From Eremophila alpestris peregrina (lineage: Eukaryota > Chordata > Aves > Passeriformes > Alaudidae), in assembly GCA_009792885.1 (NCBI GenBank), contig WMCF01000003.1, positions 18,314,297-18,378,296 on the forward strand: DNA of 64,000 nucleotides, read 5' to 3'. A model generated the notes under the pieces. It saw only the letters and a list, made by a program, of their open reading frames with translations. It searched no databases and had not been told where the DNA came from. This document shows positions 13,901 through 28,900 of the stretch, piece after piece (the first letter of the stretch is position 1; every line of letters begins with the position of its first letter). The position numbers and the translations under genes were made by a program.

Positions 13901-16900
13901 AACTCAGAATATTTGCATGCCAGCAAATACATCTAACTGTCTTCCCAACAAGGACATGCTGGTGTATCAGCTGAAAGACATTTCACATGTTACAGTGAGA
14001 AGAATTTGATGTGCCTAACAGGAGATTCCATTTTAGATGATCATGAGATTGCACTGTAAAAAAATAAGCACAATACACCTTGCTCAGCTTTGGTACAGAG
14101 ATGAGTCTCCTCAGAGCACTGCTCAGTCCATGTAAGCAAGGAAAGGAGCTCATGGTGTCCTTGCTGAAGTCCCTCAGACTGTTGTTTTTTTAAGTGGGAA
14201 TAAAGGGCAACATCCTGGGTAAAGATGAGCGGGATTTGTTTATACTTAAAAAAATCCATGTTTTTTGTTTTGTTTCCCAGACCTGGTCCTCATGAAATGA
14301 TTGCTAGCAATGGAGTGTTGGTGGTATGTGTCTTTCCCAAGACATTTTCTTTAAGTGATTCTTTAATGTAAAGGAAAAGGGAGGGTGGAGGTGAAAGAAG
14401 CCAGTAAGCTAGGTCTTTTTCTTTCCTCTTTCCTACTTAAATACATTCAGAATGGGATATTTTATTAGCTGCTCATTGGAGATACCTCATTTGTCCTATA
14501 CTTCCCTATTTCCAATTTTTTCTATACTTCACCACACTACACACACACACACAATTTTTCTCTGGTACTAGTACTTCAAAAAATGGATTGCTATCTATCA
14601 GAATACCGTGATAAAAAGGCTGTGAAGTAACTTACTGATAATCTACCCAGCCCTTTCCTTCCCTCGGAGATGAGCCATGCACTGTGGCTAAGTTCTGCAT
14701 GAAATACTGACTTGTCAAAAATACATTATGTTGAAGAAGAGTGAGCATCATAAAAAAATGAACCCCCAAAATGCTAATAGCAATGCTGCTTCTTCAGAAA
14801 ACCCTTCCTACTACTGACTCTTGATCTCTCAGTGACATATCTTCATTTATTTCCTAGTTTAACCCTTTGTATTTATGCTACTGTAATGAAAGTGGTCCTG
14901 AGTTTCATCCTTTGTATATTCCTGTCACTGTGCTCAGTCTTCAGTCATTGTCACACATGCAATTCCTACAACTCCTGCCAAACCTTTTGGTTTTCTTCAG
15001 TCAGTAGCTAATGAGAAAAATCCCAGAGATGCTAGGGAATTCAGGACTCCAAGTTAATCCAAGCTGAGGGGTCCACAGCTCCCTATAATGAGGATGGGAT
15101 GTGATGATCTTTCTCACAAAATCCTGCAATCTGTCTTTCACAGTGTCGTGAACTTTGCTGCTTGGAAGTTGAAGTGGCAGAGAAGACGAAGCAAAAATCA
15201 AGTAAGGTTATTGCTTTGTTATCTATTTAATCTATCTATTTATTAGTAGTTGCATGATTACATATGAGAAGATGCCCCTTTCATATGATGTGTCAGTGAA
15301 ATAAATAGTGCTTACAGTATTCAGTGAAGTTAATGTCAGGTAAACATATTAAGTTGTTAGAGACTCCACTTACTTCATCTAGATAAATATTAATAAAGCC
15401 TATTAAGTGCACAATAAATTTGAAATCCCAGTTCTATATCACAGCAGGAATATTCAGAGTTCCCTTTCTATCAGAAGGGCATCCACTTTGCTCCTTTCCC
15501 TTTAGTTCCAGTGCTTTGCACTGGGGAAAGCTGTGCCACCTGCACCCCACTTTTAATCAAGCTAGCACATTTTTCTGGTTAATCACATTAACATTTGTCA
15601 TGATCTTTGTCTTGCTGCTTTAGAGAAAGAGCTTTCCCTCACTGTGAAGGGCTCCTTTGAGGGGACACAGGATATTGTGCTGGGCCCCAATGGAGTGGTC
15701 AGCCCATCATGTCCCACCGAGTTCCACTACATCAAGTACGCAGAGCCAAGCCTGGATGTCATGCTGCCAAAGAAGAGGCGCTACCACCCTGTATGTTGGA
15801 GTGGCCTCAGTGAGGGAGGGATTCTGGGTCACTCTCAAGGAAGTGGGAGGAAGGAGAGAGGGTAAACTCATTCCTGGTTTTGTCTTAAAGCATGTTGTTT
15901 TTCCAGTGGTCCTGTAGGTACACTACAGAGACGGGCTCCCCAGTCGTGATGCTGAACTCACTGCCCATGGGAAGGAAAACAACCATTGCAGAGGTAAGCA
16001 TCACTTCCAGGTGTTGGTGATAAAGGGTCACTCAAATAGAAACCATTCCTCATAATGTTGTCCCTGATAGCCACTAAGAGAGTCAGAAATGTTCTGATTT
16101 TCTATTAGACTTTGAGAAAACAGGAGCTTTGTTTCTCCAGAGGTTTTTTCCACAGAGGCAGGATGTTCCTGTATTAATCTCCATTACATGCCAGTAGTGG
16201 AGTTAGAGACCTTATAAGGATCTAAGAAAATATCATACTTCCTTCAGAACATCTCTCCCTGTTTACCCAAAGACTCACTGACTCCCCCTTTTCTTACGGT
16301 GCAAACTGAAAGTGTCTCCTTGGGCACAAAATAGGAAAACTTGTCCTTAGTCAGCCATGTATTTAAGAGGACAATAGATTGAAATATGCTGAAAATATTA
16401 GTCATACAGGATGCATTTTAAATAGCATAATGAGAAAATTGATTTAGGAGAACCATTAAGATATCCTCTCAGAACAAAGCACATTTTGTCACTTGATATG
16501 AAGATTGAAATAATGATTTTTAAGGATAAAATGTGGCAGAAGCAAATCCAGACTTTGCAGTCTCTTCACTGTGAGACTATGGCCAGGATGTCAAAGACGT
16601 GCTGTGTACTAGTGCATAAAGAATGGAAAACACACAAAAAAATGGTAATTCAGGATGCTGCAGAAAGCTTATGAGCAGTACAGGAAATGGGACCCATTGC
16701 CTGAGTCTCAGAAATGTCTTATACTTGGATGCTTAATGGTTTCTGCAGCCTGGAAGGATTTAGGATCTGTAAGTAGGGATGTTCCACTAATGACAAGTGA
16801 ATGCTTTTGGAAATATATGCCAAGATCTCAGATACTTAAGTTTGTGATTGCCAGACATTGCTAGGGTATTAATCAAGCTCTGACCCCAAGGAAGAAATGG

Positions 16901-19900
16901 AAAATAGAAAATTTAAAATTAAATAACTACACTTTTTTGTTTTCCAGGAGAAAAGATTTGACTTGAATGTGACAGCAAAAACTTGGTAAGAGGTTTTCTT
17001 CTATTCCTTAAGACTTGGTTCATTGATTTTGATATTGTTTTAGCTGCATGGAAATGGCACAAGAAAGCATTTTCAGTCTGAAAACTAGAATGTGCTTATA
17101 ATAAAACATAAAATACATGCACAATATATAATACATAGTTAGCCTTAGGAAGATTCGGCTTTAATCAGTTGATAAAGCATTAAAATAAATTTGTCTATTT
17201 CAGCATTATCCCTTTCCTTCTGACCACAGGATATTTTCTTTGGTCAATGTCAGTCTCTGAAATTCACAAAAAGAATAATACTAACTGACAGCAGTGAAAA
17301 AAGAATAGTCAGATGTAAACATTTAATTTAATCAGGAATTAAGAATTATTTTTTGCTTTACTGTCAATATTCAGTGGTGATGAACCTTGTATTCTCTTAA
17401 GTCCAGTTATACTATGTATTGAGTAGAAACTAAGGTAGACAAGTTAACTTGTGGTTTGACATCTGTAGACATGCTCATTAATACTTCAGGATATCCATCG
17501 CTATATGGAACACACAGAACTGGGCAAACTGGTATTTTTGTGTGTGTGTCTGACTAAGAAATAAAAGGAAAAAAATAATTTTGAATTCAAACAGTTTTCT
17601 GCCATTCATTTCAAAACAGTAAGTGGTCAGTGATAACAGAAAAATCAGTGTTATTCTACAAGAGGAGAAACGCCTCCTGCTTATTTATTTTACTTCCAGA
17701 GAACTTTAGAAACAGCTTGTTTGGATCTTGATTTACAATAGAAACTGGCTTTTGCAGCTCCAGCTAACTCAATTCTCATTGTGTGTCTTTGTTTACAAAT
17801 AAGGTTATAATAATTTATCTGATTTTATCCAAATCTGGTGATGGAGAAAGCTTATAATTACATTTTTTTTACTAGTTTCATAGAAATTATGGACCCGGTA
17901 GAAGACAGAGGTTCTGTCACTGGAAGAAAAAGCCCTGGCATTTGACAATGCCTGGCCAGGAAGCTGTGACCTGACCATGGCCATCTCTTGCCTATTGATG
18001 TCTTGTAGGAGCAGGGCAGGAAGAGCCAGGAGGGAGATTAGTGAGCAGGGAAATAAACTACAATTGTAGTTGTAATGTTGGAGTGTAATGTTGGAAATAA
18101 ACTACAGTGGTGGGGCCTTAAGGAATTACTTACTCAGTTTTCAAAATTGACACCAGTGAAATCTCCCTCTGGGAGATGTGCCAGGACAATTTTTGAGTCA
18201 AGGCTGATGTAGAGTAGAACTTCCAGCACTGACCCCTGAAGCAGCCCGTGCCTGTGTAGACACAAGAGAGCAGCAGGGGTGGGATCCTGCCCAGTGACCG
18301 ATCTCTGCCCGCCCAGGGGCTGGGTGTCACCGAGGTCTCTCCCTCCAGCAGGCTGTGCTCCGTGGCCAGCCTCCCCAGCGGTGCTGGCCGCTAGAGGGGG
18401 ATGCCTTCCCATGGCAGTTGCTCAAAAGGAGAATTTCCATTCACATTGAAAATCCCAGCCTTTGAAAACTGGGTGTTATTTTAGCTTTCGAATGAGCAAA
18501 TAACTTGTGAAATGGGAATTGATACTTTCACTTTTGACCATTTGGCATGGATTTTCTAAACTTGTCAGTCTTTTAGTTGTAGAATGTTTAAATGTTTTTT
18601 CTTTCTAAATACTGCACATTGTTTCTTCCAATTAGCAATAATTGGGCATAATGCCACTAGTTAGTCTTACTAATTGACACAATTTTCTTACTTTTAAAAA
18701 TACTAACATTTTCCTCTCTTGCTCCTGTCGTGTTGCATCATCCTGTTTGAAGGGAAGGGTGCTGCAGATTATCTTTGATCAACGTCCTAAGATTGATATG
18801 GGAGTGTTAATATTTAATGTATGTGTCTGTTTTTATCTCAGTAATTGTTCGTGCCACCGAGACCTGGACATGCGCTTTGGGTTTAACTTATGTTCTGAAG
18901 AGATGGCTTTCCTGGGGAAAAGAAAGAGATACGTAGCAAGTGCTCTCAAAAATGTTTTCCACCTACCACACGATCTGCAGGATCAAGAAGTACGTGTGTG
19001 CTGGCAGGATAGAACTTGAATCTCTAGTGCTTTCATGTACTGTGGTCAGCAAAACAGGCCCCACAAATCTGTTGTGTAGGTACCAGCTGGTCCATGTGTC
19101 TTAGGTGCATTTGCTTCTGCTGCCAAGGTGTGTTATTGAAAACACTAGCTGCAGTCATCATCCTTCATAACTATCAATTTGGAACTGGTCATAGTCGAGG
19201 TGTGTTCATTCCTGCCATACTGAGCTATAACTGGCTTGATTCAGAAATACTGAATATATTACACAGCAAAGTTTTTTCCCTTATTCCAATTTCACTGCTT
19301 AGTGAGAGATTAGATAAACATCTTTGAGTGCTTCTTACATCTTCCGTTTCTAGTGGTTTTGAAATTCCTTAAAGTAAATATAATTTATTTTAAAATAACT
19401 TCAAGATACTGAAAAATAACAGCATTGCTGAAGGTAGCTTAACAACAGTGGCTATGAACTGAGTGTATTTCTTCATGGGACTGGCATGCAGACTTTCACA
19501 CAGAAGTAGTCAGTGTGTGAAATAAGAAGAGTGGTGGAATGAGAGATGTATAGGAAATACATTGTTGCTTCCACAGAAGGTTTCTTCTTGTTCATCTGTG
19601 CCTGTATCTGCCCCCGAGATGGGCAAGAATCCAAGTTTGAGTTAACCTCTGAACTCGTGTTTATCCAAAGGGAAATAAGTGGCAGTAGCAGTTGTTGTTT
19701 GGTTTTGGAGTCTGTCCTTCTGAAAAGGGGCCTGGGCTCTGAGGTCAGGACCTGGGCTGGCTGTGGTGACCCTATTGCAGTGTGGGATGCAATGTTGAAT
19801 GTGAATGTCCCATCCTCCCTCTGCCCAACAGGTTCCCGTCGTGGCTATCATCACGACAGGAGGAGGACTGAAGTCAATGACAGGATTGTATGGCAGCCTC

Positions 19901-22900
19901 ATGGGACTCAAGAAGTTAAATCTCCTGGACTGTATAACATACATCAGTGGGCTGTCTGGCACCACATGGTAAGCCAGCTCGAGCAGGAGGCCTGACCAGG
20001 CCTTTTGAGGGTCACACTGCTGCTGAGAGTAGCTTCTAAAAGCAGACAAGATCAGGAGATTTTCGTCAAACACTATATAAACAAGGCCATTAAACATTAA
20101 CGTAATTTGGTGCACACTTTTTCTATAAGCAGTTCTTTACTGTGCTTATCAACTCCACACGTGCAGCACTTAAATGTGCATATGACAATTGCACTCATCA
20201 AGATGCTTTTTAGGTCAGTAGTTACCGTGGATGTAACTCTGGATGCCCATAGCATCATGCCTCTTCCTTTCTCCACTGAATCCCAGCTATTGTGATCCCA
20301 TTAACTTCTGAGACTGGCTCTGATTTCTAACTGGAAAAAAACTGCTGGACAGTGCTCACTTAACTCTGCAACCTGCCAGTTTTGTGTTTCTCTGGGCAGT
20401 GTTATTCCCTGCTCACAGGACCCACTGCTGCCTAATGTCTGATTATCCCATGCAGAGGAGGTTGATAATATAGAGGATGATGTTACAATAAAGCATAGTG
20501 ATATCATAAGATTAACACTAAGTGAATCAAGACAAGAGAGAGTGGCTAATATGAATGAGTTTAAGGTTCCGAAAAATAAGCAAAGAAAATTTATTAAAGT
20601 TTTCTGCCCAATTTGTGCTTCACAAATGTACCTATGTTCACACCTGGCAGTTTCATCCCTTAACCTTCTGCTTAAAAAAAAAAAAAAAAAAAGGTTAAGA
20701 ACATAAAAACCCCATGCCATTCTTCAGGGCCATTTTTAAAAACAGTCATAGAGACTCTGGAGTGTTCATTCTGCTGGATGGAGCAGCTAAACCAGAGTAT
20801 GTGTGAGCAGAAGGGAATCCCTAAATGTAAACCTCTGTTCTGAAAGCACAACGTTTCCAGTCTTTTTTTGCTTCTTTTGACTTTTGCTGTCTGTATTGTC
20901 TTTCTCCAGGACCATGGCCAACTTATACAGAGACGCCTACTGGTCACAGAAGGACCTGGACTCACATATTGGTGAAGCCCAAAAACAAGCAACAAAATGC
21001 AAGATGGGCTGTTTCTCCATGGATCGCATGAAGTATTACAACAAGCAGCTTTGCCAGAGGAAAGAAGAGGGATACAGGACAACATTTATAGATCTTTGGG
21101 GTCTCATGATTGAGTACTTACTAAATGATGGGGTATGATGTTTATTCCATTTCTTAGAGAACCATCTGTTTTTCCCTTAGTGGATGGAGAGGAAATTAGT
21201 CCGTCATTTTGGAGAATGTACCTCAGAGTAGAGGGGAATTCTCTGTGTTAACAAAATAGCAGATTTTTTAAATTCCTTTAGTAGTTTGCCTAGAAAGAAA
21301 TGCATCCTATGTGCTAATAAATTCAGTTTTGGATGCAGCCATTTGAACTCTGGCTGGTATTTAAATGGAAGTGAAGGCAATCTTGGGAATTGCATCCATT
21401 GTCAGTTAACTTGATATACAAATACACTGGAGGCAAGTACGTATTTTGCTTTCCCTCAGAAGCACTACTCCGTGGTTTAAGTGATACTTTACTTTTATAA
21501 GTAATTTCAAATTTGCTTTTCTGTTACTTGAAGGGGTTGCTAACCGTACAGTACAGCAGTCCACTTCCTTTTCTCCCCATCTGGATCTCAGTTCTAGGAT
21601 GTGTGCTTTGGCACTTGGAAAGTGGGAAAGGATGAGTGGTTGAGGATTGAGCAGAAGTGTCTTTCAGTGGGGGCAGAAATGCTACAGTCGTTCAACCATT
21701 CATTTGGGTTTATTTTTATGTAATTACATATATAGCATTATGTATATGCAAACAAAACATAAATGCATAGAGAGGAACACTAGGTATTAAACAAAGGTGT
21801 GAGCTAAATAGATACCTCTCTTTTAATCTCAGCTAGATGAGGTACCCCTCACAATTTAACCAAGCTTTTTTCCCTTTAAGCAATGCTGACTATTTCTATG
21901 TAGCCATCAACCTCTCCCCAATCTTTCTGAACTAGCTACTCTTAAATTTTTCAGTAGTTCATGAGATTTCACGTTTTTTATAAACCTCTTCAATGAGAAT
22001 ATGTTTTTTTCAGAAAAGAAACTGGATGGGGTGCAAAAAATCTGCTGCCAGATTTCAGTCCCTTTGCAAGGCTAACTGTGATAGCTGTTGTGTGGTCGGA
22101 AAGGAAATTAAGTATCAACATGCTCAAGGGCTTCCTTCAGATTCAGGAGAACAAGGATGGGTCACTACACTCCTTAGCCTAAGGAGCAGCCCACCCCTGC
22201 TTTTACTTGTCGGGAGAATACTTCCTAGGACATGTGCAGAAATAGTTGTCTCCCTCCTTTTTGTGAATCCATGCACAGAGCAGGCTGGGGCCTCGGAGCC
22301 TGGTCTGTGGTGGTTGGTGGGGGTACCCTCAGTGCTCCCTGTGGTGGAGCTGCCGCAGTGTCCTGCATGCTGAGGGTCCCCCTGGGTCACCCAGCTCCTC
22401 CCACACCAGGGCAGTGAGCTCACCATGTGTCATGTCCATCTCCTCTCACATAACACTTTTTCTTCAAAACCAGAAAGACCCCCACAAGCTTTCAGAGCAG
22501 CAAGAAGCACTGTGTGATGGCCAGAACCCACTGCCCATCTATGTGTCAGTCTGTGTCCGGGACAGTTACAGCACCAACGATTTCAAAGGTAAGGATGTTG
22601 TTTCAGATCCTCTGAGGCTAAAAATGGCAGCTGAATTCACGTCATCACTCTTCTCTTCTTGGTAGCACTTGGAGAAAAAAATCCTGATATGTTAGTTGCT
22701 TTATGGAGAAATAACCATCACCTCCATGCCTTACAATTTTAATACAAGGATTTTGGGGAGCAGCATTTCGCTGTCTAGACATACACAGTGGAAATTTTGC
22801 TGGGAAGGCTATTTTGAGAAATATTGGAATTATCTGATAATTGCTTTTTTCTCAATGGCCAGTTATTGTTTCAATATGAAGAATGAATGACCACATAGTT

Positions 22901-25900
22901 ATGGTAGAGTTTGTGAAGGCTCCCAACTGAATCTGTTGCTTTTCTCGCTGTTTTGTTTGTTTGTGTTTCTTTCATACGGAGGATCAGAAGGAGGAGAAGG
23001 GGAAGAGAAAAATTCAGATCAGATTTTTTATTGTTGAGGCAAGAAAATTAACCATTTCTGAATGAAAGTGAAATTACGGTCCATGTCATTTCTGCCCCAG
23101 TTTTCACTCATGCTGCAGTTATATCAGGCAACTGCACTTCACTTGGAGAGCATATCCAAGGAAGTCAAGAACTAGTCCTGTCTCCATTAGTACCACACAT
23201 AGAGAGTATAATTGGTCTCTTACAGAAAAAATAATTTCTGAGGAGCTGAGTACCCATCTTTGTACATAAACAATTATTTAGGGAAGATAAATTAACTATA
23301 TTGGTGAAGTACTGTCACCTGGACATGGCATATGGAAGGGCAGAGCAAAACTACACACATGCTGGAAAACCCTGGACTGGTGTGTGCACATGGGGTGTGC
23401 AAGGCCTGAAGCCCTGCCATGCTCCCACTGTGCCACTTTGTGCCACCAGCAGCACCACCATGACCAGCAGAACTGCTCCTGTCTCCTCATCACCACCATG
23501 CCCAAGCTCGAACACCTCCCTGGAGATCTGCGTTTGACAGCGAGGCTTTGCAAAGGCAGCACATTAAACATAACTCAGACCAATGTACGGCCAAGCTTCC
23601 CCTCTCCCCACACCTGTCTGGGAGCTCTCTAAGTGTCCCACTGTGGCTGTATTGCAGAGTGGGTGGAGTTCACTCCCTACGAGGTGGGACTGCTGAAGTA
23701 CGGCGCGTTTGTTCGCACGGAGCACTTCGGGAGCGAGTTCTTCATGGGCCGCCTGCTGAAAAAGCTCCCTGAATCCCGCATCTGCTACCTTCAAGGTGAT
23801 GTATAACTTGTCCTGGCACAAAGGCACTTTGGAGGGGTTTAATGCTGTTAACCAGATAGTTCTGTCCTAACATACTGAACACTGCCTGCTGGGAAATGGG
23901 AGTGGTAGTTTATCCAAAAGAATACAGTAAAAAAACCCGCATATTTTTTCAGTTTCTTGTCACTGTCTTGGTAGATGAGTTGTCTGGGTCTTAGAGATGG
24001 AATAGATGAAGATCCTTAATTCTTTCATTGTAAGTAATAGCTCCCACTTCTTTGGTTATTCTTCTGATTCCTCTCTGAATGCACTCAAACCTAGTTCAAT
24101 TGTGATAGATAAATTTACAATGATTGGTGATAAGGTGGCACTCTGTTTTGTCAACAAAGCCACCAGTGCCCCTGTGTGGAGGCAGTGAGGGGTAATCCTG
24201 GATGGAGAAAAGAGTGCACAGTAGAGCTGTGAGCCTTTACAAGCTGTGGTCTTACAAACATCTGAAAAGCCAGTTCATCCCCTTGTGCAACAATTCAGAG
24301 TATTTGAAAGAGTTACTGATCAGAGTAAGTGCAGAAAAAGACAAACTGGGGAAAGGAAGATGGGGATGGAAATGATATGTTTGTGGTGTGTGTTATCTGA
24401 ATTCTTTATTTTGCTTCTTAAGCAAGTGTGTCTTCTTTTCTCCTTTACTTGTTTCACATTCTTTGTTCTCTTTACCATGTGGCAAAGCCATGTAGTAGGT
24501 TAGGCACAAAGATGATGGTAGCATGACCTGAATTCGTGGCATAGAAATTTAAGAGGAATTTAACAGCATGGTAGTTTAGAAATATTTACATTAAGCCCAT
24601 TAAAAAACTAAGCCTGGAGGTCAAAATAGAAGGAAAAGGGCATTTTCTTGTTAAAATGTGTCCTTGTGTTCTCTGATTCCTTTTACAGGTATGTGGAGCA
24701 GTATATTTTCTGTGAACCTTTTACAAATATGGGGACTGTCCCATAGTTCAGAGGACTTCTGGAAGAGATGGACACAAGACAGAATAGATGAAGTTGGTGA
24801 GAAATTATTAAGCCTTTCATTTCTGGTTATTTATTTTCCTTTGTGGCTTTTCCATCATCTTGTCAACTTTGCTGAAGCTGGTATCATAGGATCTTACTAA
24901 GAGATAGTGACTTCTCCTCACACTGTACAGAGTAAGAGGAAGAGGGTAATCAGGGAAAAACTGCTGTAATTACATTTACTAAAGCTCTGCTGGTTCCTTC
25001 AGAGGCAGCTTTAGAGGGGTCAGACATTTCTCAGGAAGTGTTCTGGCATTACAGTTCTCACTTAGCCGTGCAGAACCAAGAACCAACAGCAGAAAATATG
25101 GTACTTTTTACTGCTATGTGGAGAATAAACCTTAATATCAACTGGTTAATCAATGTTTCCTGGGTTTTTATTTTATTACTCAGTACAGTAATTATTGTAT
25201 TGGAATCATATTGACACAAAGATAAATGAGGCCCAGAGGGTATTTTCTGAAGCAATACAGAAACCATTATTTTATTGCTGAATCACTTGATATGATAGTA
25301 ACTATAATTACAGACATTGTAAAAAATACAGAAATACAATGTGCAATCATGGAAACCACCAAGTCTCTCCCACTGCACTGTCAGCCTCTTGGGCTGGCAA
25401 AGCAAATTGTCATTTCTAGAAACCACACCTTGTCCCACATTTCTGCTTTTCACCCATATGCCATCTACCCACCCCCTAAACTACCCATAGTTTCTGAATA
25501 TGAATGTACGCCCCAGGTTTTCCTGGGGTGCTCTCACTCTGCTGATTAAGCATGTGCTCATGTAGCCATGAGTGATTATTGGGTGGCAGCTGTCACTGTT
25601 GCAATAAACCCGGTGGTTGTTGTTGCCCATCTGACTGAGCAGTAGTGTATTCATCAGCCCCATTTCCTCCATGCTGGCGTCTGTCTCACGTTATCTTCCT
25701 GTGAGGATATTTCTGACAGAGCATTTTCTAAGTTGCTTAATTTCCTTAAGGTGTCCTTTTTCCAAGACTAAATATTGCTTCTGATGAACTGTCTTCAGGC
25801 CAAAGCTTAAGACCATCAGCAGGGCGTTGTCCAGCAGCCATTCCTTTCCCTCGGAAGAGTTTGTGTGTGTTTAGTGAACCATCCCAGAAAAGCCCCTGAG

Positions 25901-28900
25901 AACTCCTTTGCACAGAAAGGAGCATAAATTAACAAGCAGCTCACCAGTTTTTTCTCCCCTCCTGTAGATGAGGACCCCGTGCTGCCCACGAGGCCCCACG
26001 AGCTGAGGACTCGCATGTACACCCCCCCTGGGCCCCTGTCCAGCGCCCTGCGGGGAGCGCTGACCGACCGCTTCTCTGTCGCACAGCACCACAACTTCCT
26101 CAAGGGCTACCAGCTGCACAACAACTACATGGAGAACGAGCACTTCTGCCGCTGGAAAGGTGTGGCACCATTAACTGGCACTATTTCCAGGGAGTTTTGG
26201 GGTGGAGAATTCAGGAAAGAAGCCTGTCAGGCTTGGTAGAGGTTAAAAATCCTGCTGAGAGAAGATTTATTTTCTGGATAGAGAGAAGACACTACGACTT
26301 CAGTGTTGCCGGGTATTGGAGACTTAATGTTTGTATTCATTTGCTCCAGCTGAGACCTCTACAGTCCAGACTGAGAGGGTAGAGTTGAAGCTGACAGAAC
26401 CAAATTTAAAGTGGCAGAGAGCAGAGTGAACATGGGAGAAAGCTTAATTTGGCAAGGTTATACCTGTAACTTCAGATGGGACTGAAATATCCAAGAAAAT
26501 ATCACCTGTTAGAGAAAACTGGAAAGGAATGGGGCATTCTATCCAAAGAAGAGGGGACTGAGTGGGAAGTGTAAGTCCAAACGTATAAAGTATTGAAAAT
26601 ATTTTGTTCCCCAAATCAATGACAGATAGAAGATGAAGCAATGACTGAAATGAAACAAGGCAGGTGCAGGTTAATTATTAGACATAGCTTATTGGCTCTC
26701 ATAGGTGTGACATGTTAATGCAATATATTGCCTGGAAACTCAAGACAGATTTTTCAGAACAGGAACGTAGGTGTTTTGCAGTCCTTCTCATGCCTGTTTG
26801 ATGATCTAGTAGTGTGGCAATTAAATGAAACCAGGCCTCTGGAATGGTCAGTTCCACCTTACACTTCTTTTTCCAATCAAAATACCTGCAGATCTATTCT
26901 TATTCAAAAAATATTTTCATTTTAGACACTGTGTTAGACTCACGTCCCAACCAGCTGATGCAAACCCCTGATCAGCTGGGCATGATAGATGCTGGATTTT
27001 TCATCAATACCAGCAGTGCACCACTTTTAAGGCCCCAGAGGGAAGTGGATGTCATCATATATCTGAGTTATACTACTGGATCACATACATCGGTGAGGAT
27101 GTTCTTGTTACCATGTGTTATGTCTCCTTTTACTTATAAATGCCCAGCCTGTAGTGTCCAGAACTGCTGTTTTTATCAGCTGTTCAGTTTATAACATCTG
27201 CATTTCCTTATATTTTTCAATGTAGTGATTAATACAATTCCTATTTCTTTCTGGATTCTTTCTTGCTGGTTCATGAACGTGTTGAATTATTCAAAGGGGT
27301 CTCAGCATGGCCTTTTCCAGGATGATGGGACGAGCCTCTTCTGCTTTATGCTGAATCAAGCAAGCTTCCAGACCATGCACAGAAATATTCTTAAAGATGA
27401 GAAAGTGATTTCTTCTGATATAGAATATATAAATAGTTAAGTGGATATCAGCTGCAGATAATTTCTGGGCTGGCAGATAAGATGCTACAAGTAAAATTCA
27501 GTGATGAGCATCTTCCTGCAGAAAACCCATTTCATGGAGTTAATTAGCTGTCTATAAGAGCTGGCAGAAAAAAAAGCTTGGATCTTTTTATGTCAGAAAC
27601 TTAGGTTAGTTGAAAACTCACTGTTAAGCACTTTGGCCTTCCTAAGTAGAATTACATTTTGAGAATGAGAACATCTGTGCTACTGCTAATAAGCTGCATC
27701 AACATACAGATGAGACAGATGTAATGAATTTTTATTTCAGCCTCATTAATTGTCTAGATAAAACTTCTATAAAAAGGCTGCTACAGTTTTAAGTATTTTA
27801 GTAAAGACCTTTTTCTGCTTGATAGTGTTCCCTATTAGATGATACGGAGTAAATAACCCAGTGCATATTAGGACATGATGTTTTATTTAAAATTTCAGGG
27901 AAAAGGTATAGCCTTATACTTCACATTTTCTCAGTAAAATATTAATCTCAGTTAACACTGTGCCATAATGACTGCACAGACAGAGATATAATTGCACATT
28001 CAAACTCAACTTTCTTATCTCCTGGCTTCCAAGCACATAAGATACCTTAAACATTTTCTTGCTGTAACTTCCTTCTCTAGTTAATTCTATACAGTGTATT
28101 AACACAGGCTCTTTCATTTGCTAAAACGAATGCTTTAACCTAAACTTCTGCAAATTGCTTCAATTTTTTTTTTAAAATGCGGTGTCCTTGGTGAACTTTT
28201 TAATTCTGAAATTGCGTTTAGAGCTTGTGATTAGGAATGTGGTTACTATGTATGATAATTATATATAGAGTAACTCTTGATAAGAAGCAACTCACCCAAT
28301 GGATCTGAGTAACTAAACCTTAATAGTAGATGACAATTTGGGGCCTTTAGACAATGAATTTGATTTCCGGTGCTGACCATTTTTGTGATCCTCCAGTCTC
28401 TAGATAAGGCGTGTAAATACTACTCAGAGCAGAAAATCCCATTCCCAACAGTTTCTTTGACTGACGAAGATAAGAAAAATCTGAAGGAGTGCTATGTCTT
28501 CCAAGATTCAGATTTGCCAGGATGTCCAATTGTGATTTTTCTTCCCCTCGTGAATGATACCTTCCAAGAGTACAAAGCACCTGGTAAGTTGCAAGGAGTG
28601 GCAAAACATTAAACAAAAAGACACCACTGCTTCCCTGACTCAGACAGAAACTTCTTCTTTACTGCTGGCTGTGTTTGCTTGCTGGGTTCATGGGGGAGCA
28701 CTTTAGCTAATTAAACTTGTTTTCCCCATCCCTGCTGAAGCTATTATGTTCACTCATGTCTTCATCGTGGCTCTAAAAGAACCAGCACAGCCCATGTCTT
28801 CTGGATGGTGTTTACCTTCACCTCTCTCCCATTCATTGTTTGAAGTGTTCCTACCTAATTGCAAAAGCCTTGTTCTGTGAAAAGTATAGCTCTCTCAGAT

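Noticed and set aside
18130..18412. GC-rich intronic patch with two minus-strand open frames
   Set aside because: No recognisable protein or repeat signature; the frames are likely compositional.
19642..20115. 157-codon minus-strand open frame
   Set aside because: Antisense shadow of the conserved nucleophile-elbow exon of gene A.
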